Shown here piece after piece: positions 8,804 through 16,081 of a stretch of 64,000 bases of DNA. A model generated the notes under the pieces. That model had not been told where the DNA came from, made no database searches, and worked only from the letters and a program-made list of their open reading frames with translations. The position numbers and the translations under genes were made by a program. The stretch's first letter is position 1; every line of letters starts with the position of its first letter. The stretch covers positions 2,790,001-2,854,000 of the forward strand of contig NZ_CP016499.1 of assembly GCF_001713475.1 (NCBI RefSeq), read 5' to 3'. This stretch comes from Agrobacterium sp. RAC06 (GTDB lineage: Bacteria > Pseudomonadota > Alphaproteobacteria > Rhizobiales > Rhizobiaceae).

Positions 8804-10087
8804 TTACCTCTCAGGGGCAACGAAGTTCTCATCGATCAGACGCGCGCCTCTCTGCCGGGTGGTGTAGCGCCAGATCCACTGAACACTGACAAGCAGGCGT
8901 TTCTCGAAATTGACCAGCAGATAGACATGGACGATGGCCCAGAGCAGCCAGGCGAGACGGCCCTTGAGCTGCCAGGAGCCGAAATCGAAGATGGCTGCGT
9001 TTCTTCCGATGACCGCCGTGTTGCCGCGATTACGGAAACGGAAGTCTGGCACAGCCGCTCCTTTCAGGAGGTTGGCCTTGAGCGCTTTGCCGAGGAACGT
9101 CCCCTGCTGTTTGGCCACCTGTGCGAGCGCGGGCAATGCTTCGCCATTTTCTCCCAAAGCCAGCGCGGTATCGCCGATGGCGTAGACCCCGTCCATGCCA
9201 TCAACCGAGAGGTCGCGCACCACCGGCAGGCGCCCGCCCGGGCCCGGCGAAAGGCCAAGCCATTCCGCGGCCGGCGATGCTTTGACCCCGGCTCCCCAGA
9301 CGATGCAGCTCGCCGGCAGGAAAGCATCCTTGACCTTAACGCCCTCGGCAGTCACGTCTTCGACAGGCGTGTTCAGCCTGATATCCACGCCGATGTCGCG
9401 CAGATAGTCGGCCGCATAGGTCGAGAGATTTTCGGGGAAGGTTGCCAGAATACGCGGACCGGCCTCGACGAGGACGACGTGAAGTTGCTCTGGTCGCAGG
9501 CTACGGAAATCACGATCAATCATGAATCGACCGAGTTCTGAAATGGCGCCGGCCATTTCGACGCCGGTCGGGCCGCCACCGATGACGACGCTGGTCAACA
9601 GGCGGCGCATCTCTGCCTCATCCTGGCTTCGCTCGGCCTGCTCGAAGGCGAGCAGGAGGCGGTGACGAATCTGGCGGGCTTCGTGAATCGATTTCAGCCC
9701 CGGTGCATGTTTCTGCCAGTCCTGATGGCCGAAATAATTGTACTGCGAGCCGGTCGCGAGAACGAGGCGGTCGTAGGAGATCGCTGCGCCATCGGCGAGA
9801 GAGACTGCGCGGGCGTCCGTATCGATCGACACCACCTCTCCCATCAGCACGTGGATGTTGTCCGATCGTCCCAATGTACGGCGGATCGGCTCGGAGATAT
9901 CCGCAGGCGAAAGCGCTGCCGTCGCGACCTGATAGAGCAATGGCTGAAACAGATTGTGATTGCGCCGGTCGATCACGGTCACGTCGACTTCTGCGTCTGC
10001 CAGAGCCTTTGCGCAGGCAAGGCCTCCAAAACCTGCGCCGACGATCACGATGCGCGGCCGGCTCCCGATACTGGATCGTTCTTCCAT
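8804..10087 (-). CDS. ndh: Type II NADH dehydrogenase (NAD(P)/FAD-dependent oxidoreductase)
   Basis: Single-subunit, non-proton-pumping NADH:quinone oxidoreductase of about 427 aa. Two dinucleotide folds are visible: RIVIVGAGFGGLACAKAL near residue 12 (FAD) and SVVIGGGPTGVEMAGAI around 165 (NADH). Family stretches NLFQPLLYQVATAALSP and YAIGDTA are present, and the hydrophobic C-terminus (LAWLLWAIVHVYLLVNF) should anchor it to the inner membrane. Three tandem start codons exist (GTG 10093, ATG 10090, ATG 10087); GAGG is best spaced for 10087. A GGAAC-N16-GGTT promoter pattern lies upstream, divergent from the 67-aa gene, suggesting stress control. Confidence 0.87.
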   Translation of the reverse strand: MEERSSIGSRPRIVIVGAGFGGLACAKALADAEVDVTVIDRRNHNLFQPLLYQVATAALSPADISEPIRRTLGRSDNIHVLMGEVVSIDTDARAVSLADGAAISYDRLVLATGSQYNYFGHQDWQKHAPGLKSIHEARQIRHRLLLAFEQAERSQDEAEMRRLLTSVVIGGGPTGVEMAGAISELGRFMIDRDFRSLRPEQLHVVLVEAGPRILATFPENLSTYAADYLRDIGVDIRLNTPVEDVTAEGVKVKDAFLPASCIVWGAGVKASPAAEWLGLSPGPGGRLPVVRDLSVDGMDGVYAIGDTALALGENGEALPALAQVAKQQGTFLGKALKANLLKGAAVPDFRFRNRGNTAVIGRNAAIFDFGSWQLKGRLAWLLWAIVHVYLLVNFEKRLLVSVQWIWRYTTRQRGARLIDENFVAPER

Positions 10088-10120
10088 CATCACCTCACTG
10101 TCTGCGCGAATTGTTCCGGG

Positions 10121-10175
10121 ACAACCTGAAGGCGTCCGGAATGTTCCTGGGGAACTGTTCGCAGTCGGGACGGTT
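10121..10175. promoter_or_regulatory. Divergent pair of EcfG/RpoE2-like stress promoters
   Basis: Minus strand: GGAAC (10147-10143), 16-bp spacer, GGTT (10126-10123), pointing to ndh. Plus strand: GGAAC (10151-10155), 16-bp spacer, GGTT (10172-10175), pointing to the 67-aa gene and manganese catalase. The alphaproteobacterial general stress sigma factor recognises GGAAC-N16/17-CGTT, so both differ at one -10 base. Each predicted start lies about 25-30 bp before a start codon. The same pattern recurs before the DUF4142 gene. Confidence 0.5.
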
Positions 10176-10208
10176 GGTCACGGAGAGCTCAAGAAGAGGA
10201 GACCCAAG

Positions 10209-10412
10209 ATGGGCATGAACGCACCGAAAGATGGCAAGCCGGGAACAACGGATCAGTCGCCCCGCTGGGAAGGACCGCAGGAGAATCGACCGACGGGATA
10301 TCTGCCGGCCAAGGACAATCCTAAGGTCGACCGGGATGCCGTGGGCGAAAATTTGCAGGACCCGGAAAAGCGAAATCTCGGCGATTCGCTGAAGACCCGC
10401 GACGACCAATAA
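10209..10412 (+). CDS. Small hydrophilic protein, 67 aa, unknown function
   Basis: A compact frame starting MGMNAPKDGKPGTTDQSP and ending KTRDDQ, with ribosome site GAGGAG ten bases before the ATG. It is strongly charged and rich in Pro, Asp, Lys and Gly, without membrane segment or cysteine, and probably disordered, as often seen in small stress proteins. It lies behind a GGAAC-N16-GGTT promoter and 81 bp before the manganese catalase gene on the same strand, so the two may be co-transcribed. I do not recognise a named family. Confidence 0.7.
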   Translation: MGMNAPKDGKPGTTDQSPRWEGPQENRPTGYLPAKDNPKVDRDAVGENLQDPEKRNLGDSLKTRDDQ

Positions 10413-10493
10413 CCCCACTCCTGATGGTCAGAAAATCAGGAACAAGCCGGTAGGGTCCTTTTTAGGCAACCGTCAAACACGAGGAAAGATGCG

Positions 10494-11318
10494 ATGTTCT
10501 ATACCGACAATAAGTTGCAATATCCCGTCCGAGTTGAGACCCCGGACCCTCTGTTTGCCCGCGCCCTACAGCAGGCGATCGGAGGCGTGGAAGGAGAAAT
10601 CCGCGTTGCCATGCAGTATTTCTTCCAGGCCTGCGGCGCCCGGGGCAACCCGAAGTTTCGCGACCTGCTGATGAACACAGCAGCGGAGGAACTGGGGCAT
10701 ATCGAGATGCTCGCAACGGCAGTTGCCATGAACCTGGAAGGCGCCCCCCTGTCACTCAAGGAAGAGATCGCGGCCGATCCAGTCGGTGGCGGGGTTCTTG
10801 GCGGCATCAACCTCAAGAACCTTCTCTCGGCGGGGCTCTCTGCCATGCCGGTGGATTCGGACGGTGTGCCCTTCGACATGTCGCACATCTATGCGAGCGG
10901 CAATATCGCCGCCGACATGACCGCCAATGTTGCTGCGGAATCGACCGGACGCGTCCTTGCTACACGCCTTTACACCATGACGAACGATCCGGGCATGAAG
11001 GACATGCTGTCCTATCTCATCGCCCGGGACACCATGCACCAGAACCAGTGGATGGCGGCACTGGAGGAGTTGGGCGGGCCGACAGGCGTGTTCCCGATTC
11101 CGAACAGTTTCCCGCAGGAGCAGGAAAAGCAGGAGTTCAGCTACGCATATCTCGGATTTCAGCAGAACGGCAGCGCAGCTGCAGCCGGGCGTTGGTCCGA
11201 GGGACAGTCGGTCGATGGCAAGGGACAGTTCGTGTCCCAGCCGATGCAATCTCTCGGCCCCAAGCCGGATCTGGGACGAGCGAAACCCAACAGCGGCGCT
11301 CAGACCGAGCAGCTCTGA
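10494..11318 (+). CDS. Manganese catalase
   Basis: Non-haem dimanganese catalase converting hydrogen peroxide to water and oxygen in the cytoplasm, 274 aa. The dimanganese ligands are visible at Glu35, Glu66, His69, Glu149 and His182 within a four-helix ferritin-like bundle (GGVEGEIRVAMQYFF, AAEELGHIEM, AAESTGRV, RDTMHQNQW), matching the positions known for the Lactobacillus enzyme within one residue. The C-terminal 60 residues are low-complexity and Gln/Pro/Gly-rich, as in other bacterial members. The ATG at 10494 follows GAGGAAAG. The nearby 67-aa gene and stress-type promoter suggest induction under general stress or in stationary phase. Confidence 0.93.
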   Translation: MFYTDNKLQYPVRVETPDPLFARALQQAIGGVEGEIRVAMQYFFQACGARGNPKFRDLLMNTAAEELGHIEMLATAVAMNLEGAPLSLKEEIAADPVGGGVLGGINLKNLLSAGLSAMPVDSDGVPFDMSHIYASGNIAADMTANVAAESTGRVLATRLYTMTNDPGMKDMLSYLIARDTMHQNQWMAALEELGGPTGVFPIPNSFPQEQEKQEFSYAYLGFQQNGSAAAAGRWSEGQSVDGKGQFVSQPMQSLGPKPDLGRAKPNSGAQTEQL

Positions 11319-11343
11319 TCACGCGAGTCATAGGCCGAAAATT

Positions 11344-11367
11344 CTTTGTTCCATAAATGGAACAAAG
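11344..11367. repeat. Near-perfect palindrome downstream of the catalase gene
   Basis: CTTTGTTCCAT and ATGGAACAAAG are exact complements separated by two bases, 26 bp after the catalase stop. The AT-rich symmetric shape looks more like a protein-binding operator than a terminator, but no gene start is adjacent; the true terminator lies 80 bp further on. Role unknown. Confidence 0.5.
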
Positions 11368-11448
11368 CTTCTCATTACCGGTTCAGAGAGGAGATCATTG
11401 TTCCCTCCCCCGAACCTCCCCCCCGGCCGCCCCAAGGGCGCCTACCTG

Positions 11449-11474
11449 AACCCCGCTTCGGCGGGGTTTTTTTT
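11449..11474 (+). terminator. Intrinsic terminator after manganese catalase
   Basis: AACCCCGC-TTCG-GCGGGGTT stem-loop with a stable tetraloop followed by a run of eight T. It ends the plus-strand catalase transcript and lies before the convergent minus-strand small genes. Between the catalase stop and 11558 I see only this and the palindrome at 11344. Confidence 0.9.
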
Positions 11475-11558
11475 GGGGATTTGCATCAGATGGATCCCCT
11501 CGACGCGCTACCGCGAGACTGGCTGGAACCAGCCTCGGAGGGAGCGGCTGCCGAAGGC

Positions 11559-11693
11559 CTATTGCTGAACACTGTGGGGGGGATAATCCTTGGTGTCCTC
11601 ATTGTCCTGGATGCCCCCGCCGCCCAGTGCGTAAAAGCTGGCAGCGAGGATCACGAGGAGGACGACAAGAGCCAAAAGGCGTAGGGGGGACAT
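11559..11693 (-). CDS. Small single-pass membrane protein, 44 aa
   Basis: Frame MSPLRLLALVVLLVILAASF followed by a short acidic tail (GGGGIQDNEDTKDYPPHSVQQ). One N-terminal hydrophobic helix of about 18 residues, without lipobox cysteine, predicts an inner-membrane protein with a periplasmic tail. GGAG stands nine bases before the ATG. It is the last of three minus-strand genes (DUF4142 protein, 59-aa protein, this one), probably one stress-related transcript. Family not recognised. Confidence 0.6.
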   Translation of the reverse strand: MSPLRLLALVVLLVILAASFYALGGGGIQDNEDTKDYPPHSVQQ

Positions 11694-11759
11694 AGCTTTT
11701 GCTCCTTATGGGAGTTGTTTGGATGGGGCGCGACTTCCCTCTGCGTTACCCGTTTGGCG

Positions 11760-11939
11760 TTATGGTGTGCTGATGTCTCCGGTTGCGCTGGGCGGAACGT
11801 CCGGCACGGGCGCGTGACGCGTGGGGGCGTCAGTGGGAGCGGTCTCGGTCACCTCCTGCTGAAATTCGGCCATCAGTAGCATCACGATAGCGACGAGGAT
11901 TGCGCCCAAGAGGGCGGCGAGTTGCCATGTTCTACTCAT
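11760..11939 (-). CDS. Small single-pass membrane protein, 59 aa
   Basis: Frame MSRTWQLAALLGAILVAIVM continues with LLMAEFQQEVTE and a Thr/Pro-rich tail ending GDISTP. One N-terminal transmembrane helix (about residues 6-24) and a disordered, probably periplasmic, tail of about 35 residues. It starts 13 bp after the stop of the DUF4142 gene and ends 66 bp before the 44-aa membrane protein, so it is very likely co-transcribed with both. No known family recognised; the coding call rests on operon position, codon pattern and the clean helix. Confidence 0.6.
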   Translation of the reverse strand: MSRTWQLAALLGAILVAIVMLLMAEFQQEVTETAPTDAPTRHAPVPDVPPSATGDISTP

Positions 11940-11952
11940 CTACAGCCTTCAA

Positions 11953-12498
11953 TCACGGATTGGTTTGGGATTGCGCTCTGACCTTGTGCATTCGGACCAG
12001 CGGATAGTTGGCAATCGCATAGGTCTTCAGACTTCCGGCCGATCCATGATCGGCATAGGCGCCCAGCAGCCTGATGGCCTGATCATGCGCCTTCATCTGG
12101 GAGGACATATAGGCGGGGTCGAACTGGCTCTCCTCTGCCTGTTCCAGCGCGGTAAGCGTCTGTTTCTGTTCCATCGACAGTTCCAGAACCATCGCGATCG
12201 AATCGGCCTTGGCGGCTTCGGTCAACTGTTTCTGGGCACGCTTGTGGTCGTCCAGCATGGTGCGGGCGAAAGCCCTCACCTCCTCGTCCTGGCTTTGCTT
12301 CAGAGCGAGTTCCGCGGACAGTATTTCGAACTCGTTGGTAGCGGCGGCCCGTTGCGCGAAGCCTTTGGGGCCCAATGCTTCAGTCTCCGCAGAAGCCTGG
12401 GGGGTCGGCAGCTGCTGGATTGGTGCCGTCTGCTGGGCCGTTGCCGTGGAGACAAGGCAAAGTGCCGTTGCGGCTGCGAGCGAAATGGAACGTGTCAT
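11953..12498 (-). CDS. DUF4142 domain-containing exported protein
   Basis: Exported protein of 181 aa. The signal peptide MTRSISLAAATALCLVSTATA should be cleaved before QQTAPIQQL. The mature domain is the ferritin-like helical DUF4142 fold: AATNEFEILSAELALKQSQD, then VRAFARTMLDDHKRAQKQL, typical of the family. Its biochemical role is unknown; members are often linked to stress tolerance in rhizobia. The gene is first of three minus-strand genes with two small membrane proteins. A GGAAC-N16-GGTT promoter pattern lies 35-60 bp before the start, supporting general stress control. Confidence 0.85.
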   Translation of the reverse strand: MTRSISLAAATALCLVSTATAQQTAPIQQLPTPQASAETEALGPKGFAQRAAATNEFEILSAELALKQSQDEEVRAFARTMLDDHKRAQKQLTEAAKADSIAMVLELSMEQKQTLTALEQAEESQFDPAYMSSQMKAHDQAIRLLGAYADHGSAGSLKTYAIANYPLVRMHKVRAQSQTNP

Positions 12499-12532
12499 GA
12501 TCGTTCTCCTTGAACAATGGGGTTAAAGGTTC

Positions 12533-12557
12533 AACCCGTCAGCCTTCAAACCGTTCC
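12533..12557 (-). promoter_or_regulatory. EcfG/RpoE2-like stress promoter of the DUF4142 unit
   Basis: On the minus strand GGAAC (12557-12553), a 16-bp spacer and GGTT (12536-12533), exactly the arrangement of the two sites at 10121-10175. Transcription would start near 12525, about 27 bp before the start codon. Confidence 0.5.
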
Positions 12558-12639
12558 AACACATGCACGAGCGCGGAGCCCGGATTTGACAGGAGAGGGC
12601 AAAATTGGCAGCAGTGTTTCCACACGGAGAGGAGACCGC

Positions 12640-13593
12640 ATGGCACGGCGTGGCGAGGGGCAGACAAGACTGGACGATGCAGCACGGGCCGGATGGCTCT
12701 ACTATGTCGCCGGCAAAACCCAGGACGAGATCGCGGCTGCCATGGGCATATCCCGACAAAGCGCCCAGCGCCTCGTATCCCTTTCGATTGCGGAAAAGCT
12801 GATCAAGGTCCGGCTCGATCATCCCATCGCGGCATGCCTGGAACTTGCCGAAGCCGTGAAGCGCAAGTTCGGCCTGAAGGCGGTGGAAATCGTTCCTACC
12901 GATCCCGGATCCGAGTCCGCGACAGTGGGAGTGGCTGAAGCGGGCGCGGCGCAACTGGAGCGCTGGCTGAAACAGCCCGAGCCACTGGTCATCGCGATGG
13001 GAACGGGTCGAACACTCCGGTCGATGATCGATCAGTTGTCTCCGATGGAATGTCCGCAGCACAAGATCGTCTCGCTCACGGGGAACATCAGCCCCGACGG
13101 GTCGGCTGCCTATTTCAACGTCATCTTCTCCATGGCCGATGCGGTGAAGGCACCACACTTCCCGATGCCGCTGCCGGTCATCGTCTCCTCTCCCGCCGAG
13201 CGGCAGTTGCTGCATGACCAGCCTCTGGTCGCGCCGACAATCGCGCTCGCGCGCCGATCGGACGTCACCTTTGTCGGCATCGGCGAGATGAACATGCGTG
13301 CTCCGCTTCTCGTCGATGGCTTCCTGAAGGCCGACGAGATGGAAGATCTCCTGCAGGCCGGCGCGGTTGGAGAGATCTGCGGCTGGATCTTCGGGGACAA
13401 CGGCGAGTTGCTGACCCATCCGGTCAATGAGCGGGTTGCGAGCTTGCAAATTCCCGCCCGGGAAACCTCGACCGTGATCGGTCTCGCACGGGGTCGGCGC
13501 AAGCATCCGGCCATCCTGGCGGCCGTCCGGGGTCGACACATCAATGGGCTGATCACGGACGAGGACGCTGCGCGTCACCTTCTGGCGAGCTAG
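12640..13593 (+). CDS. SorC/DeoR-type sugar-binding transcriptional regulator of the polyol operon
   Basis: Regulator of 317 aa from the ATG at 12640 (MARRGEGQTRLDDAARA), preceded by GGAGAGGAG; a longer frame from 12517 lacks a ribosome site. The N-terminal helix-turn-helix reads YYVAGKTQDEIAAAMGISRQ (about 22-41). The rest is the SorC effector-binding domain, recognisable by VIAMGTGRTLRSMIDQL and the C-terminal GVGE-like stretch FVGIGEMNMRAPL. Such proteins sense phosphorylated sugars or polyols. It stands upstream of and parallel to the smoEFGK-smoS-mtlK operon and probably acts on the dyads at 13633-13720; in sinorhizobia a regulator in this position controls sorbitol/mannitol uptake. Confidence 0.85.
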   Translation: MARRGEGQTRLDDAARAGWLYYVAGKTQDEIAAAMGISRQSAQRLVSLSIAEKLIKVRLDHPIAACLELAEAVKRKFGLKAVEIVPTDPGSESATVGVAEAGAAQLERWLKQPEPLVIAMGTGRTLRSMIDQLSPMECPQHKIVSLTGNISPDGSAAYFNVIFSMADAVKAPHFPMPLPVIVSSPAERQLLHDQPLVAPTIALARRSDVTFVGIGEMNMRAPLLVDGFLKADEMEDLLQAGAVGEICGWIFGDNGELLTHPVNERVASLQIPARETSTVIGLARGRRKHPAILAAVRGRHINGLITDEDAARHLLAS

Positions 13594-13632
13594 GCTTCTA
13601 TAAAATTTTAATTCCAGAACAGTTGGTTAGCT

Positions 13633-13720
13633 ATTTCATGCGGCAGCGCAGCATGAAATGCGGATTGACATTTTCTGCTCTACGATTGAGTAATTGCCCA
13701 TGAGCAAAGCGAATGCTCAT
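13633..13720 (+). promoter_or_regulatory. smo operon control region with two inverted repeats
   Basis: ATTTCATGC (13633-13641) and GCATGAAAT (13651-13659) form a perfect 9-bp dyad just upstream of a TTGACA -35 box (13665-13670); a poor -10 (GAGTAA, 13688-13693) lies 17 bp on. A second perfect dyad ATGAGCA/TGCTCAT (13700-13720) falls near the expected transcript start and precedes a T-rich stretch. The first is placed like an activator site; the second could be a repressor site or a leader hairpin. Confidence 0.55.
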
Positions 13721-13740
13721 TTTTCTTCTGGGAGGAAGAC

Positions 13741-15054
13741 ATGACATTGAAGACGATTTTGCTGGGCGCGTGCTCGGCGCTGGCGCTTGCCGGCATGGCC
13801 TCGGCCGAAACCCTCACGATCGCGACCGTCAACAACGGCGACATGATCCGCATGCAGGGCCTGACCTCGGAATTCACCTCGGCCAATCCCGACATCCAGG
13901 TTGAATGGGTCACACTCGAAGAAAACGTTCTGCGCGAACGTGTGACGACGGACATCGCCACGAAGGGCGGACAGTACGACATCATGACGATCGGCACTTA
14001 CGAAGTTCCGATCTGGTCCAAACAAGGCTGGCTGCTGCCGCTCGAAAACCTTGGCGCCGACTACGATGTCGATGATCTGCTTCCGGCGATTCGCTCAGGC
14101 CTGACCGGCGAAGACGGCAAGCTCTATGCTGCTCCGTTCTACGGCGAATCCTCGTTCATCATGTACCGCAAGGACCTGATGGAGAAGGCCGGGCTCACCA
14201 TGCCGGACGCTCCGACCTGGGAGTTTGTGGCCGACGCGGCGCGCAAGATGACGGACCGCGCCAACGACATCAACGGCATCTGCCTGCGCGGCAAGGCGGG
14301 CTGGGGCGAGAACATGGCCTTCCTGACGGCCACATCGAATGCGTTTGGCGCCCGCTGGTTCGACGAGACCTGGAAGCCGCAGTTCGACCAGCCGGAATGG
14401 AAGAACACGCTCGACTTCTACGTCAAGCTGATGAACGACGCCGGCCCGCAGGGCGCGTCCTCGAACGGCTTCAACGAAAACCTCGCGCTCTTCCAGCAGG
14501 GCAAGTGCGGCATGTGGATCGACGCCACCGTCGCCGCTTCCTTCGTGACCAACCCGAAGGACTCGACCGTCGCCGACAAGGTGGGCTTTGCGCTCGCTCC
14601 CGACACCGGTCTCGGCAAGCGCGGCAACTGGCTCTGGGCCTGGAACCTCGCCATCCCGGCAGGCACCCAGAAGGCAGAAGCTGCCGAGAAGTTTGTCTCC
14701 TGGGCGACCAGCAAGGCCTATGCGGAGCTCGTCGCTTCCAAGGAAGGCTGGGCCAATGTTCCTCCGGGGACGCGGACCTCTCTCTACGAGAACCCGGAAT
14801 ACCAGAAGGCGGCGCCGTTCGCGAAGATGACGCTCGACTCGATCAATGCCGCTGACCCGAAGAACCCGACCGTCAAGCCGGTGCCCTATGTCGGCGTGCA
14901 GTTCGTCGCCATCCCCGAGTTCCAGAGCCTCGGCACCTCCGTCGGCCAGCTCTTCTCGGCCGCACTTGCGGGCCAGATGTCGGTCGATGATGCGCTTGCC
15001 CAGGCTCAGAGTCTGACGACACGCGAAATGACCCGCGGCGGCTACATCAAGTAA
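13741..15054 (+). CDS. smoE: Polyol (sorbitol/mannitol) ABC transporter substrate-binding protein
   Basis: Periplasmic binding protein of the carbohydrate (SBP family 1) class, 437 aa. The signal peptide MTLKTILLGACSALALAGMASA precedes mature ETLTIATVNNGDM. Family features include the ligand-lobe stretches YDIMTIGTYEVPIWSKQGWL and AAPFYGESSFIMYRKDL. GGGAGGAAG lies well spaced before the ATG. It is first in an operon with two permeases, an ATPase, a short-chain dehydrogenase and mannitol dehydrogenase, the order known for smoEFGK-smoS-mtlK in rhizobia and Rhodobacter. Exact polyol range (sorbitol, mannitol, galactitol) cannot be read from sequence. Confidence 0.88.
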   Translation: MTLKTILLGACSALALAGMASAETLTIATVNNGDMIRMQGLTSEFTSANPDIQVEWVTLEENVLRERVTTDIATKGGQYDIMTIGTYEVPIWSKQGWLLPLENLGADYDVDDLLPAIRSGLTGEDGKLYAAPFYGESSFIMYRKDLMEKAGLTMPDAPTWEFVADAARKMTDRANDINGICLRGKAGWGENMAFLTATSNAFGARWFDETWKPQFDQPEWKNTLDFYVKLMNDAGPQGASSNGFNENLALFQQGKCGMWIDATVAASFVTNPKDSTVADKVGFALAPDTGLGKRGNWLWAWNLAIPAGTQKAEAAEKFVSWATSKAYAELVASKEGWANVPPGTRTSLYENPEYQKAAPFAKMTLDSINAADPKNPTVKPVPYVGVQFVAIPEFQSLGTSVGQLFSAALAGQMSVDDALAQAQSLTTREMTRGGYIK

Positions 15055-15071
15055 TCCACCCTCCCGAACCA

Positions 15072-15097
15072 CCTGCCCGGATTGCGATCCGGGCAGG
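15072..15097 (+). other. Intercistronic hairpin after smoE
   Basis: CCTGCCCGGAT and ATCCGGGCAGG form a perfect 11-bp stem with a TGCG loop, 17 bp after the smoE stop and about 100 bp before smoF. It lacks a T-run, so it more likely stabilises the smoE message and lowers permease expression than terminates. Confidence 0.65.
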
Positions 15098-15198
15098 AAA
15101 GGCTTCGACCGTTTGCGGCCAATGCCGGTCGTCGTCACCTAGCCTCCAACGGGCCTACGGACCTCGTCTCCGACATGGCCATCAGGGCGAGCTTCATC

Positions 15199-16071
15199 AT
15201 GGCTACTCAAAACACACGCACCCTGGCCCGTCTGATGATGGCGCCGTCCGTCGGGCTCCTGTTGATCTGGATGATCGTGCCACTGTCGATGACGCTGTGG
15301 TTCTCGTTCCAGAACTACAATTTGCTCAACCCTGCCAATGTCAGCTTCGCTGGCCTGTTCAACTACCGCTATTTCTATACGGATCCGGCCTTCTTCCAGT
15401 CGATCTGGAACACCATGCTGATCGTCGGCGGCGTGCTGTTCATCACCATCTTCGGCGGCACGCTGCTGGCGCTGCTGCTCGACCAGCCGATCTTCGGCCA
15501 GGGGATCGTGCGTATCCTCGTCATCTCGCCCTTCTTCGTCATGCCGCCGGTCGCTGCATTGATCTGGAAAAACATGATCATGCACCCGGGCTATGGCGTG
15601 CTGGCCGACATCAACCGGGCGCTCGGCTTGAGCCCCGTCGACTGGTTCGCGCAATATCCGCTTCTGTCGATCGTCATCATCGTTGCCTGGCAATGGCTGC
15701 CGTTTGCAACGCTCATCCTGCTCACCGCGCTTCAGTCACTCGATGGCGAGCAGCAGGAAGCGGCCGAGATGGATGGTGCGCGCTTCATCGACAAGTTCAT
15801 CTATCTGACGCTTCCGCATCTCGCCCGCGCAATTACCGTGGTCATCCTGATCCAGACCATCTTCCTGCTCGGGGTCTACGCGGAAATCCTGGTCACCACC
15901 AATGGCGGCCCGGGCTATGCCTCGACCAATCTCGTCTTCCTGATCTACCGAACAGCCCTTCTGGGTTACGACGTCGGTGGCGCTTCGGCAGGCGGCATCA
16001 TCGCAATCATTCTCGCCAATATCGTCGCCATCTTCCTGATGCGCGCCGTCGGCAAGAACCTCGACCGGTAA
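15199..16071 (+). CDS. smoF: Polyol ABC transporter permease SmoF
   Basis: MalF-like inner-membrane permease, 290 aa from ATG 15199 (MATQNTRTLARLMMAPS). Longer starts at 15082 and 15175 lack a ribosome site, and the first would begin inside the hairpin. Six membrane segments are evident, with the EAA loop EQQEAAEMDGARFIDKFIYL near residue 190 and NGGPGYASTNLVFLIY afterwards, as in MalF/UgpA proteins. It pairs with SmoG to form the channel for polyols delivered by SmoE. Gap to smoG is 10 bp. Confidence 0.9.
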   Translation: MATQNTRTLARLMMAPSVGLLLIWMIVPLSMTLWFSFQNYNLLNPANVSFAGLFNYRYFYTDPAFFQSIWNTMLIVGGVLFITIFGGTLLALLLDQPIFGQGIVRILVISPFFVMPPVAALIWKNMIMHPGYGVLADINRALGLSPVDWFAQYPLLSIVIIVAWQWLPFATLILLTALQSLDGEQQEAAEMDGARFIDKFIYLTLPHLARAITVVILIQTIFLLGVYAEILVTTNGGPGYASTNLVFLIYRTALLGYDVGGASAGGIIAIILANIVAIFLMRAVGKNLDR

Positions 16072-16081
16072 GGACAAGGCC

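Noticed and set aside
10419..10441. TCCTGAT/ATCAGGA hairpin between the 67-aa gene and catalase
   Set aside because: A 7-bp stem without T-run; too weak to call a terminator, and it would not separate the two genes reliably.
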